Both the position numbers and the translations under genes were made by a program. Under the pieces are notes generated by a model. That model made no database searches. It was not told where the DNA came from and saw only the letters and a list, made by a program, of their open reading frames with translations. A DNA stretch of 64,000 nt from Argyresthia goedartella (Eukaryota; Arthropoda; Insecta; Lepidoptera; Argyresthiidae): contig OX463835.1 in assembly GCA_949825045.1 (NCBI GenBank), positions 23,577,201 to 23,641,200 on the forward strand, in the 5' to 3' direction. This document shows positions 39,070-50,399 of the stretch, in pieces. The first letter of the stretch is position 1, and each line of letters opens with the position of its first letter.

Positions 39070-39515
39070 GACGACCCGAATGGCCGAGACGGCAGTGACC
39101 CTGCCTACGAAGCCAAGGGTCCCGGGTTCGAGTCCCGGTGGCGGCAAATATTTGTTTGATGAGAACGGATGTCTGTACCCTTGTCACGGTTGTTTATCTA
39201 TCTAAGTAGAATATTTATCTATCTAAGTATAATATTTATCTATCTAAGTATAATATTTATCTATCTAAGTATAATATTTATCTATCTAAGTATAATATTT
39301 ATCTATCTAAGTATAATATTTATCTATCTAAGTATAATATTTATCTATCTAAGTATAATATTTATCTATCTAAGTATAATATTTATCTATCTAAGTATAA
39401 TATTTATCTATACAAGTATGTGTATCGTTGTCTAGTACCCAAGATACAGGGAATCCTAGTTTGGAGCTAGATCAATGTGTGTCAATAGTGTCCAAGGTAT
39501 TATTATTATTATAAT
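39070..39515 (+). mobile_element. tRNA-derived SINE (family S1) with an expanded tail
   Basis: The head, GACGACCCGAATGGCCGAGA, with B box GGTTCGAGTCCC at about 39124-39135, is followed by TTTGTTTGATGAGAACGGAT. Next come 11 units of a 21-bp repeat and the body end GATACAGGGAATCCTAGTTT. The copy at 17898-18152 has only about two such units. Confidence 0.88.
39192..39420. repeat. 21-bp minisatellite inside SINE S1, about 11 units
   Basis: The unit is TATCTATCTAAGTATAATATT. It gives a chance frame repeating the heptapeptide IIFIYLS. Confidence 0.92.
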
Positions 39516-39601
39516 TACAAAGCCAAATATATTATTTAACTATATTACAAGAACAAACTAAACCCAATTAAATTACGCACGTACCTACAGCATAAGGATA
39601 A

Positions 39602-39788
39602 AATACCTTGGACACTATTTACACTCATTGATCTAGCCCCAAACTAGGATTCCCTGTATCTTGGGTACTATAAGTAAGTAAGTATAATATTTATCTATAT
39701 AAGTATGTGTATCGTTGTCTTGTACCCAAGATACAGGGAATCCTAGTTTGGGGCTAGATCAATGTGTGTAAATAGTGTCCAAGGTATT
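39602..39788. repeat. Near-perfect palindrome of two SINE S1 tails
   Basis: The 67-bp arms at 39602-39668 and 39722-39788 are reverse complements with one mismatch. The 53-bp spacer contains one 21-bp-type tail unit. Confidence 0.92.
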
Positions 39789-40078
39789 ATTATGTATGGT
39801 ATTATGGCCCTTCGGTAAGCTGAAGAGCCGGTGTCTGCGGTGCCCCACTCTGATAAATCATGAGAATAACAGGGCCATCATCTGCAGTATAGAGTATACA
39901 CCGTGATTTTTTGTAATTTTTTTGCCTTGGCTTAAGGCGTAGGTACAAGCAGTACATCTGATTTGTAGAGTCAGTTTGAAATTTAATGATAAATAAAAAA
40001 CAAAATTAAGTGGGAAGGCATTCCTGAAAATTGAGTTGAGATCGAGTTGAAATCGTAGTACCACAGTAAGTGAGATAC

Positions 40079-40138
40079 CTCGCACGGGGAATCCCACGGG
40101 GCGGGGTGGCGGGGCGGGGCGGCGCGGCGGATCCGCTT
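40079..40138 (-). other. GC-rich 60-nt island, possible but unproven fra exon
   Basis: On the minus strand 60 nt are bounded by AG (CCGATAAG) and GTATCT. They could join in phase 0 to the exon at 36930-36980. Translation, beginning KRIRRAAPPR, matches nothing I recognise. GC content resembles fra exons, but it could equally be a GC-box island. Confidence 0.2.
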
Positions 40139-40636
40139 CTTATCGGGAGCAGTAGGTAGTTATCTACGCATTGGTGATGGAACACTACTACTTGCTCCCA
40201 CAATTTCGAGTTAATCTTATTTTTTATAAATAAAATAATTACAAGCTCGTAAATGTTTTCAACCTTATCAATCGATAATACTACAGACTATAGATACATA
40301 GTTGCTACGCTTCGGGTTAAAAACTGATACAAAATCACCGTGTAGGGCAGGCGTTGCTGCGCTCCGATTTTTCAGGCTATTCATAATTTAAGGAAAGCCA
40401 TACTGGTAAACTGTGGGGTCATTGTAATAGGTAATATTTGACATCTGTATGTCTTAGCTTCATAGTGCTTGCACCAGCTTAAAAATATTGATTCAGTTGA
40501 ATGAATCGATTCATTTTCATTTATTATTTAAGAGCTACGCTCTTTTCGGTGGATTTAATGAATCGATACGGACTTTAAATATCTGTGAGTTTAGTTAGCG
40601 TAGTCATCATTGCATTCAATTATTTTTGATCGATCG
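40139..40636. other. Non-coding, nothing recognised
   Basis: The sequence is AT-rich with TGAATCGAT repeats around 40490-40570. Confidence 0.3.
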
Positions 40637-40735
40637 ATCTTCTCCCACAGTGGTTCAATGTAGAGAAGAGGCAAAACATTAGGTTTACATGTAGATGTGA
40701 ATATCTACCGAAATAAAGAAATTTTGACTTTGACT
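40637..40735 (+). mobile_element. Diverged LINE family J tail
   Basis: CTTCTCCCACAGTGGTTCAA and ATATCTACCGAAATAAAG are variant forms of the family J 3' end. Confidence 0.6.
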
Positions 40736-40870
40736 GACCTAAAGAAAAAATATCTGGGTTCACCGACTTACAAGCTTACCTTGGAACGATGTTCCGTTTT
40801 GTAGAACAACTTGTTTATTATGTTTAGATTGCATGTTTTATTAGTATGACCTCTTACAATGAGGCTACTC

Positions 40871-41607
40871 TAGGCGATGTGTTTATCAATATGAGTCAGC
40901 ATAACTGTGCGGTACAACGCCGGCCGGCGTGGGTTGTAGCACCCTGGCTTTCTAGGCGATGTGTTTATCAATATGAGTCAGCATAACTGTGCGGTACAAC
41001 GCCGGCCGGCGTGGGTTGTAGCACCCTGGCTTTCTAGGCGATGTGTTTATCAATATGAGTCAGCATAACTGTGCGGTACAACGCCGGCCGGCGTGGGTTG
41101 TAGCAACCTGGCTTTCTAGGCGATGTGTTTATCAATATGAGTCAGCATAACTGTGCGGTACAACGCCGGCCGGCTTGGGTTGTAGCACCCTGGCTTTCTA
41201 GGCGATGTGTTTATCAATATGAGTCAGCATAACTGTGCGGTACAACGCCGGCCGGCGTGGGTTGTAGCACCCTGGCTTTCTAGGCGATGTGTTTATCAAT
41301 ATGAGTCAGCATAACTGTGCGGTACAACGCCGGCCGGCGTGGGTTGTAGCACCCTGGCTTTCTAGGCGATGGTTTATCAATATGAGTCAGCATAACTGTG
41401 CGGTACAACGCCGGCCGGCGTGGGTTGTAGCACCCTGGCTTTCTAGGCGATGTGTTTATCAATATGAGTCAGCATAACTGTGCGGTACAACGCCGGCCGG
41501 CGTGGGTTGTAGCACCCTGGCTTTCTAGGCGATGTGTTTATCAATATGAGTCAGCATAACTGTGCGGTACAACGCCGGCCGGCGTGGGTTGTAGCACCCT
41601 GGCTTTC
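40871..41607. repeat. 82-bp minisatellite, 9 copies
   Basis: The unit begins TAGGCGATGTGTTTATCAAT, contains ATGAGTCAGCATAACTGTGC and the 12-bp palindrome CGCCGGCCGGCG, and ends CACCCTGGCTTTC. Copies are almost identical; copy 7 lacks one T (81 bp), and copies 3 and 4 have single substitutions. Confidence 0.95.
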
Positions 41608-41639
41608 TTGACGATGCTATTTGTGAAAAGCCAATGTGC

Positions 41640-42105
41640 CACAGCGCGGCTCAGCGTTGTGCCCCGCGGGCTTCCTGAAGATGCGTCCTGATGAATGTAC
41701 ATCATACCAGCCAAAATTATTACAAAAACTCAAAGAGCTTACCACTCACCTCTCCCTAATATTTCCCTCTTTACAATAACATCTCCAACCAACACACCTT
41801 TCTTTGTAAACCCTAGCACCTTCAAAACAAAACTTTTAAACATTTATAGAAAGGAGAAAACATAAAACAAACATTAACTTTTAACTTCTCACTAAGTTCT
41901 TACTTAACACTTTACATATGTAAGTAATAAATTTTTTATAAGTCAAATAATTAAGTAATAAAGCAGATAACATTTAATTAAGCATGCTGTCAGGACGTCG
42001 TAAGGTTGAATCACTAGTTAAATATGTAAAACTATTATTCTAAGACATGCCATGTGATTTTACTGTTTTGTTCTGCAATAAAATAAAATAAAATAAAAAT
42101 AGTTA
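41640..42105 (+). mobile_element. Probable LINE 3' UTR
   Basis: AT-rich sequence ending TTCTGCAATAAAATAAAATA, a LINE-like repeated polyadenylation terminus. The RT part was not recognised. Confidence 0.45.
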
Positions 42106-42506
42106 CCCTCCTTTTGCTTGTCGTAGTTAGGCAAAAATAAATAAAAAATAAAAAATCTTTGGTTGCTATGATTAAACCAGTTTTAAGCTCACTTTTCAGT
42201 ATGAGTATAATTTAATTTACACCCCATAGTGAAAAGGGAACATTAAAGTGATAGTTGGTAGAGTCCCTAATATTTGTGCCTACACTAACATGAGTAGCTA
42301 CAAATGACATTATACATATGTATATATGATAATGAGAACAAAGAAGTATTTATTTAAAGTGATATGATACGTTTGTGTGAATAAGCGATAAGTAGCACTA
42401 CAGAACGTCCTGTCATGTCCTGTCAGCTAACCGATAGTACTGTTAAGTGGAATTCTAATAATAGACGCATGGTTCCGTACAGCCATTTACATTATGCTAG
42501 CCATCG

Positions 42507-42840
42507 ATCAGGGACAGTCCTACTCTGAATAATATATTTAAAAGTCGTGTGAAGAAGCATTGCCTCTATCTTTAGAGTGTGTAGGTACGTATGCATGTTA
42601 GTATTTATTAGTATGTAATAATAGGACTAGTATATTATAAGTATCTAGTATATTATTATAGTAATTATATAATTTATTATATTTATTAATATGTATGTAA
42701 GTGACCGCTCCAGAGACTACGCACGCTGACACAATGTGCATGAGCACGGCTAACAACAACCATCAATAGAACATCTTTAACTCTTGTTTTTTTATATGAT
42801 TTGTGTGCAATAAAGAAATTATGAAGTTGTTATGAATCGC
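42507..42840 (+). mobile_element. LINE family D 3' tail, 5'-truncated
   Basis: Matches 4043-4437 from ATCAGGGACAGTCCTACTCT to GTGTGCAATAAAGAAATTAT. Confidence 0.8.
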
Positions 42841-43775
42841 ATTCCTGAAGTAACCTTCGAACTATTTTGGTAGCAAAAAAAATACCCTTGTTGGAATTTG
42901 TAGGCATATTACATTCAATAAGCAACGTCTCTCGCTACATACTTTCAACAGAGCCAAAAATCAGTTTTAGCTCAGATCAAGTGGAGCCATTTTCAAACTG
43001 TATGTCACTACTATTATAGTATCTGTGCTACTACGCAAGTCTGTGATGCTGGAGTTGGTTTCAGATCTAAATTCCCTTCGCCATTAGGTTGGTAACAATT
43101 AAACCCGTAGTGCTAGCTTTTTCATAATCATATTCATTTATTGCATTCCATCATAACAATAAGGTTATATATAGTGCTAGATATGGACCCTGTTCGTCAA
43201 AAACAATATTCTATCAAAAGTATTCTTCATTTACATAATATTGTTATTTACCTTTGACTAATGAACTTTAATAAATTATTCAAATTTATAAATTAATAAC
43301 TTACACAATTGAAATCAGAACAAGAAGTTACATTAATTATAAAGGTACCAAGGTAAGTTTAATTTGAATGGTAGGAACATTATAATATAAAGTAGGTGAA
43401 ATGTGTTGTTACTCCAAGTTAACTTTGTCTTTCTTTTAAAAATGTCGATACTATGCAACGACCAATTTTCATATTTATGCTACCTGTCTCTGAAAACGTT
43501 GCCACTTGTATAAAAGTGCTTCAACAAGTCCTTCATTCAATCAAGCCTCTTTCTCAGGACGCTGCGAAGGGCAGACGTGTCAAATGTAATTAAATTAAAT
43601 CAAGTGTATTAGACGCCGACACGGTAGATCATAACCGTCGCGGTCTCTTTATCATAATATGTTATGTCAATAGTCAACTAATAGTGTTCATAACTGTATA
43701 TGTTTCAGTAAATTAAAGTGTAGTCGTGTAAATCAAGTAAGCGTTTAACTTCCACATTCGTCAGCTCCTAAATCA
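42841..43775 (+). other. Non-coding; LTR-like segment at about 43400-43750
   Basis: 43400-43750 begins TGTTGTTACTCC, has TATAAAAG at 43511-43518 followed by CATTCAATCAAGCCTC, and ends near AACTTCCACA. This resembles a retroelement LTR with TATA box and start region. No partner LTR or duplication was found. Confidence 0.35.
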
Positions 43776-46285
43776 TCAATCTTCAACCGGCCCCTTCGGA
43801 GAGGGGCGGCCGCGTGGTGCGGCAATCAGTTTCCACTTTGTACACGTGGTGGTGGCCCAACCGTGTCCTGTGCCGCCTGGCGGGCACGGGACATTCCTGC
43901 TGCAGTCTTCACGCGTGGCTTTGGAGCGGACTGAGCCACGTGCTAGGTTGGGAGTCGGCCTTCGGGTGCCACGAGGTGACACCTGCCCCTGCAGTTCCAC
44001 GAGTCAATTAGGGTGGCCTATTCGGGGAAAGGCTGCCCAAATTGCGCGGATGATTCATCGCAACAAGGTAATCGGACCGGTTGGAACTTAAGCAAAGCAG
44101 ATTTTTTCTCACTTTACTCGCAACTGGGTGGTGTAGATTGGGGCCCGTTGTATAGTTTGAATAAGGTAGATGATTGCTTAGATTATTTTTATATAGCCGT
44201 TAATAGTATTTTTGATGATTGTGTTCCAAAGAAAAAGCGAAATATTATAAACTCTGGGTACAATTATCCTGAGTGGTATACTAAGGACTTGATTCGCGAC
44301 ATTAAGATGAAAAGTTACTTGCATAAGATATAAAACCAGCAAATCAAATGCTGATTACGAACAATTTGCACTGTATAGGGCGAGCGTGAAATCTTCGATT
44401 ATGCGGGCTCAAGAGCAGTATAGTAGGCTTGTGGAAAAACATCTATGCGAGGAACCTGGGGCGTTCTGGAAGTACATTAAGTCGAAGAGAGGAAGCAGAT
44501 GTCATCAAAATATTGTAAAAGACGGCAAGGTACTCTCCACGCCACAGATTAGGCATGAATTTGCCAGGTATTTTCGATCCGTTTATAATGAGCTAATCTG
44601 GACATTGACGCGGCCATGTCGGAGGCTGAGGCGAACGCGGCGCGAGTGCAGGTGAACAGCCTGGGGCAGGTGCGCAGTGCGCTGCAGCGGCTGAAACCGA
44701 AGCGCTCTGCGGGTCCAGATGGCATTCCTTCTTATGTGCTAAGAGATTGTCGTCATACGTTAGGAGAGCCCCTTACATATATTTATAATCTGTGCTTATC
44801 ACAGGCGATTTTCCCGGACCGATGGAAGATGACTAGGGTTATACCTGTACCGAAAAGTAAGGCAGGTCCAAGTGTAGAAGGATATCGACCTGTAGCGGTA
44901 CTTTGTACGATGGCTAAAGTAATGGAGTCGGCTATCCAAAAGATAGTATTGGCGCAGGTGGAGCTGCAACTATCAGATGCCCAACACGGGTTTAGGCAAA
45001 CTCGAAGTACGGGGAGCAATCTGCTTAATTTTATGTCCCATGTTATCCCCGTGGTGGATGGTGGAGGACAGGTAGACGCCGCCTATTTTGATTATAGGAA
45101 GGCATTTAATTTAGTGGAGAATGATGTGCTTCTTATGAAGCTAGCGAATGTGGGATGTACTCCCAAACTTCTTAGGTTTTTTATTAGCTACATGAGCGAT
45201 AGATCACAGTACGTGGAGTACAACGGATATCGGTCACAACCATTTTTTACCAGGTCCGGGGTAAGTCAGGGAAGTACTTTAGGGCCATTGAAATTTACAA
45301 TAATGATTAATGAACTCCCTCACCACGTGAAGAATTCAGACTGCTTATTGTTCGCGGATGATTTGAAACTTTCGCGGACAATAAGTGGTACTCTGGATGG
45401 TGAGAAACTTCAAGAGGACATTGATAGTATTGCGCAATGGAGCGAAACCAACAAGCTGGAGTTCAATATATCCAAATGTGCAATTAGTTTTACTCGCAAG
45501 GTATGTCCAGTAGTGGGTAGTTATATAGTGGGTGGCAGGGAAATGAAGTCAAGAACTTAGGAGTTGTGTTGACATCTGACCTGAAATAACGGGTACATAT
45601 TGAAGGAATATGTAAAAAAGCATTTAGGAATTTAGGTCTTGTCTTGCGTATGGGGTGCACCTTCAAGGGCATAACTGCGATGAAAACTTTGTACAATACT
45701 CATACCTTGAATCGAACGCAATCATATGGACACCGCATGAGAGGAAATATTGTCTCATGTTGGAACGCATTCAAAATAAATTTATAATGTATTTATATTG
45801 GCGGCGGTTTGGGGGTGTATACCTTCTACCCGTTAAATTATCCAACACTGTTTTTACTAGGTATGGTAGGATATAACAAACTTAGGGTTAGAAGGGATAT
45901 GGCGTTAGCGACCTATGTGTATAAAGGTGTTGGTGGGGGGGATGTTTAACCCCGTGGTGCTGGCCGAGCTGTGCCTGTGTGTGCCGGACGGCTATGTAAG
46001 TCGTCGCCGGCCGCCACCGCTGCTGCAGATGCCGCGCGCGCGCACGTGTCTGCTTGCCCGCGCACCGCTCACCAGAACCATCCGCATTATTAATGTATTG
46101 GCGGAGGAAATTGATGTGTTTGGTTCTACTCTGTCTGAATTCACAAAAATGTGTCTATTTGTGCTGTGTTACAGAGAAGATAGGTTAAAATAAGGTATTT
46201 TGTTTGTTGTATTTTGTAAGGTGTAAGATTTTATATACCTACCGCATTAGGATATTGTTGGGAAATAAATAAATAAATAAATAAC
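43776..46285 (+). mobile_element. Jockey-superfamily LINE, frameshifted (family L)
   Basis: Coding runs from 44013 (GCPNCADDSSQQGNRTGWNL) through YPEWYTKDLIRDIKM, a frameshift near 44330, AFWKYIKSKRG, a frameshift near 44596, then a 314-codon RT stretch. Its motifs: SAGPDGIPSYVLRDC, WKMTRVIPVPKSK, YRPVAVLCTMAKVMESAI, DAQHGFRQTRST, YFDYRKAFNLVENDVLL, GVSQGSTLGPLKFTIMIN and LLFADDLKLSRTI (catalytic FADD). After 45560 the frame is broken several times. The 3' end is GGAAATAAATAAATAAATAA at about 46260-46285. The endonuclease is missing, so the element is a 5'-truncated relic. The GC-rich 43780-44010 may be its 5' neighbour or part of another element. Confidence 0.85.
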
Positions 46286-47570
46286 GAACAAGTGTTTTAA
46301 TTGTTTTTTAAATTTGGTTTCATTGCCTATGGTCTACAAATTTGTGGCAATTTGTTACTAACGCCGGACTGCGCGTACCTCTGCGGAGACTGGTAGATCA
46401 CTTCAACACACACTTTGAAGCGGTTGACATATTCTGTCTACCCCCACACGTTTTTAAACAGCAAATCTTGGAGATAGTGACGGGACTGACTACAGAACCG
46501 GGAACTGTGTCGTGATCAGTCATAGTTGCAAAGTGTTGAACCCTTCTCCAAAACCCCACTTAGATCTCAACCACATGCCAGTATTTACTACAGTGCATCG
46601 ATAAACGGATCCACTTAATAATTTATATAACTTAGTTTTTTACTTTTACTTAATTATTCTAGTTCACTTTATACGCATGCGCAAGTCCCCTGCTCAACGA
46701 TTAGCTTGACCCTCATATTTCTCGCACCTACCTCAAATCAATCCACTCAAATAAGTAATAAAAATAAATAAAGATAAAATCTAATAATAATAGAAAATAA
46801 CGAACAAGGTATTTTTATAAAAATGCGCATGCATATGTGCAGACGCACTCGATGGGATTTGTGCACAGCACAGTGTACTCACAATACACTGTCTGTGCTG
46901 AACACATCATGCAGAGCGTGTGTGTCTTAGTTTATTTAAGTACCTACCTAAATTAGCAGTTGGCCCTACTGTTATGTTACATGTGGATGATGTTGTGGGC
47001 TCCACAATTGTATATTAATAAGTTCCTACCATTGTAACAACTGTATTGTGTGGCTGTTTTTCGTCCCAAATAAATAAAATAAAATTAAATTAAATTTGTT
47101 TTATATTTGATGTAATTTTTGGCAATTTTTTTTCTAGCACCAACTGTGGGTGCAACAATTTTTTATGATGTCTTAGTGAAACAACAATGTTTTCTTCTCA
47201 TGCTTCTACATGCTTCCCGAATGCAGGTTGAAGGTAATGTCAGGTTCTTATACTTTTGGAAGTTAGCAACTAACTCGTGGTGCTGTGAATTTTGACATGC
47301 ATTTCCGATACTTGTAGGTATAATTTGTATATGATTTACGTATTACATATTTTGACGAGGTTGTAGAAACCTACCTTACCTGCCATCGTATTTTTGAAAG
47401 CCGGGAAATGTATCGTAAATCTGGCAACCGGATATGGAATTTGCCGATTTTTTTGGTATCCGTTGACAGTTTGTCACTGCAGCCAACCTACCGGCGAAGG
47501 TAATTTAGAGCTGAAACGTACTCTCGCCTTGACCTGACGTTTACCATAGATCACCATGTTTCTCATATAT
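46286..47570. other. Non-coding; another LINE tail near 47030-47100
   Basis: 47050-47100 ends CCCAAATAAATAAAATAAAA, LINE-like. The rest is unrecognised; 47463-47505 matches 5070-5105 inverted. Confidence 0.4.
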
Positions 47571-47835
47571 AGGGTGTAACAGAACGATGTAGTCACATTT
47601 TAACGGGTTGTCAGGGACATCGTTGTGAACTACTTTTACTGCGACATCGATTTGATCGGAGCAACTTTTTTATTTTTCATTACTTTTGGCCCCGGGCGGT
47701 CAGCTGATTTATATGGAGAAGTGAAAAATATAGTTGCTCTGATCAAATCGGTTTCGTAGAGAAAGTTACTCGGGATGATGTCTCTAACAACCCCATAAAA
47801 TATGTTTATACCTTTCAGTTACACCATTTATAGGT
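47571..47835. mobile_element. MITE with GGGTGTAAC / GTTACACC ends
   Basis: Begins TATAGGGTGTAACAGAACGA and ends TTTCAGTTACACCATTTATA, terminal inverted repeats of about 10 bp. The centre, GGCCCCGGGCGGTCAGCTGA to GTTGCTCTGATCAAATCGG, is related to 31795-31920. No coding capacity. Confidence 0.7.
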
Positions 47836-48645
47836 GACCCAGAACCCATTTTTGCGACGATAATTAAGTATTTTATTCCATGATTCGTCGCTGTCCGTCA
47901 TAGAGCCATACTACAAGACTAAACTAGCAACATTGGCAATTTTTTGTATCAAATTGGCACCAATACATGTTTTTACTTAATCTCTCACAAACCGAGGGTA
48001 GTCGGGACGTGTCGCGATTTTGTACCTTATGCCATGGTAATAAAATTTAAAACCCATAACGGTAATGTGGCGTTTTAAAACGCCGGTGGTATTCATGAGG
48101 TCAATGCTTAAAAAATTGTTAGTTATCGATTATTGCAATAACAAATAGGGCATAAAACATAATTTACGTTGATTCCTAGAATTACCTACGGACAATTATG
48201 TTGTTACACACACACACACACACACACACAGCCATCCATATATTTTTGGTTAGGACTGCACTGTACAAACAAGATATAGTAATGATACTATTTGTTCTAT
48301 TAGTGGTGTTTTCCTTTCAGCGAAGGGACCTTAATTCACATTCATTAAGATATCCAAGTCATTCTGCTCTTCATTGTGGGTCCATACGAACGTCGATAAT
48401 ACTCTACGAAGGAATGTACCTAATTGCCTCAAAAACTTAAAACGTAAAAATGGTAAGTGTTTTTTTTCGCTTGGAACATTTTGATATAGGTTTTTCATTT
48501 GGTATCAGCATAAGTATGTGCTTATTGAATGTGTATTGGGAATATATGCATTCGTGGCTATGTATTATCTGGGCAAATACAACAATAAACTTTGAACAAC
48601 AATATTAATAGATTTACATTTTACTGGCACTTTTTCCAAAAAAAA
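47836..48645. other. Non-coding, with a (CA)n microsatellite at 48206-48230
   Basis: No gene recognised. The frame at 48198-48440 begins inside the CA repeat and has no motif. Confidence 0.4.
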
Positions 48646-49007
48646 AACAAAATTCCAAATGTCTTTATTACTGTAGATATTTACATATACTTAGCAATCG
48701 TCATTTTTTGCCACTTCTCTACATTGGACCACTGTGGGAGAAGAAGGGCGTAGAAACTCCCACAGATTGATTTTTAGATCTCTTAAAATTGCTTATGCTT
48801 AACTAATACAAAATATAATATTTATTCATTATCATAATTAATAAGCAGGGATAAATAACTACAAAATTATTAACAGCAAGGTATGTGTTGAGCCAGATTA
48901 ACCCCATACAGATCCATCGTTTAAGTACTCTTGAACATTGTAATATCCCTTTTTCGACAAAGTCGCTTTAACATGGTTTTTAAATTGCTCAAATGGCAAT
49001 TTCAAGC
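48646..49007 (-). mobile_element. LINE family J 3' end, strongly 5'-truncated
   Basis: On the minus strand it encodes only LPFEQFKNHVKATLSKKGYY and NVQEYLNDGSVWG, then the 3' UTR to ACAGTAATAAAGACATTTGG. It parallels 28470-28815. Confidence 0.85.
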
Positions 49008-49059
49008 CACTTACACAGTGTACCTAACGTATCATCATGTACCTAAGTTTGTTTAAATT

Positions 49060-49510
49060 ATTACCTTGTCTTGGGTTCCGTACCCGAACAGTGCCAAACG
49101 GGACCATATAAGTGAGCCTCTGCTGTCCGTCTTGTCTGTCCTTCCGTCAGCGGGCTGTATCACAGAGAGTTTAAATTTTCACAGAATGTGTCACTCTTGC
49201 CATTACAGCTACAAGTAATGAACCACCTACACGAGATTTTATAAATAAAAGGGCTCCCCATACAAGAGACGTGATTTAAGATCCCCAGCGGTATAAGAAA
49301 TAATATCTTTATTCAAAATATGATCGTTGATTTCGCGGCTTATTATATGGTTGTGGTGGCGCAATTGGTTTGATATCGGTTGCGCAATCTTTAAGTTCTG
49401 GGTTCGAATCCTCGTTCGGACATAACATTATTTTTAGTGCTTAAGTGTCTTGTACGATGGTACGGAACCCTTCGTGTGTGAGTCCGACCCGCACTTGACC
49501 GATATTTTTA
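49060..49510 (+). repeat. Lepidopteran dispersed repeat with tRNA-like head
   Basis: 49070-49155 (GGGTTCCGTACCCGAACAGT, CCTTCCGTCAGCGGGCTGTA) and 49435-49500 (GTACGGAACCCTTCGTGTGT, GAGTCCGACCCGCACTTGAC) are words widespread in Lepidoptera, from memory. 49350-49425, with GGTTCGAATCCTCG, looks like a tRNA-derived head. Boundaries uncertain. Confidence 0.5.
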
Positions 49511-50095
49511 TTATTTCAGGCTACCTTAAAACTATCTCTACAAGTACGCTTGCAATATACGGTTTTTGCAATATGTAAGTATTTTTAACATTTCTAATAA
49601 GCCAGCGTAGTTGAGTATGGCTCATGCAATCTTACTGTAATCCGGGTGAGGCCTGTGCTGGGTATAAAGCGGTGAACGCAGAAACAAGAAAGAGCGGAAA
49701 GAAATTGTCATTCGAAAACGGTACCAGGTACTGAAAAGGGCGTGAGGCTGATGATTGGTTCACACTGTGTCATGCGGCACTGGGCCAGCCCTGATTGCAC
49801 GACCTGGGGCGAGGCTTACCAGACACAACATTTTAAAAGCCTGAGAAAAAGCCTAATTCCCATTGAAAGAGCCTGAGATTTGCTCGAATTTAAGCTTCGT
49901 AGTTAAAAAAACATAGTATTTTTTTGATCTTGTTTATTACAATTACAAATAATATGAAGATTACTATGTGTTATTGTTTTATACAACATCTAAAAAATTA
50001 AAAATCATTAGAAATCTAAAAATCCTGAAATTTCCTAAATCCTGTCGGAAATCTGAGATGAACCTAATAAACCTGAGATCTCATTCAAAAGCCTG
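49511..50095. other. Non-coding, nothing recognised
   Basis: 49840-50095 has scattered AGCCTGAGA words that lead into the tandem array next to it. Confidence 0.4.
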
Positions 50096-50268
50096 TGAGC
50101 CTGAGATGAGCCTGAAAAATCTGAGAGCCTGAGATGAGCCTGAAAAGTCTGAGAGCCTGAGATGAGCCTGAAAAGTCTGAGAGCCTGAGATGAGCCTGAA
50201 AAGTCTGAGAGCCTGAGCTAATCCTGAAAAGTCTGAGAGCCTGAGATGAGCCTGAAAAGTCTGAGATC
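50096..50268. repeat. 28-bp minisatellite, about 6 units
   Basis: The unit is GAGCCTGAGATGAGCCTGAA followed by AAGTCTGA, with unit-level changes such as GAGCTAATCC in the fifth. Confidence 0.9.
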
Positions 50269-50399
50269 GTAAGCCAGCGTATGCCTGAGACATGGTAACC
50301 CTATCTGGGGCCAAATTCTGTACCGAAGAAGTTCAAGTTCAAAGATTTTTATTCATAATAGCACAAAAATTGAGACTTAATGAACGTCATAACATTATC

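Noticed and set aside
39169..39435. Frame repeating IIFIYLS
   Set aside because: Product of the 21-bp minisatellite inside a SINE.
41280..41477. Repetitive frames on both strands
   Set aside because: They arise from the 82-bp minisatellite and are interrupted in other copies.
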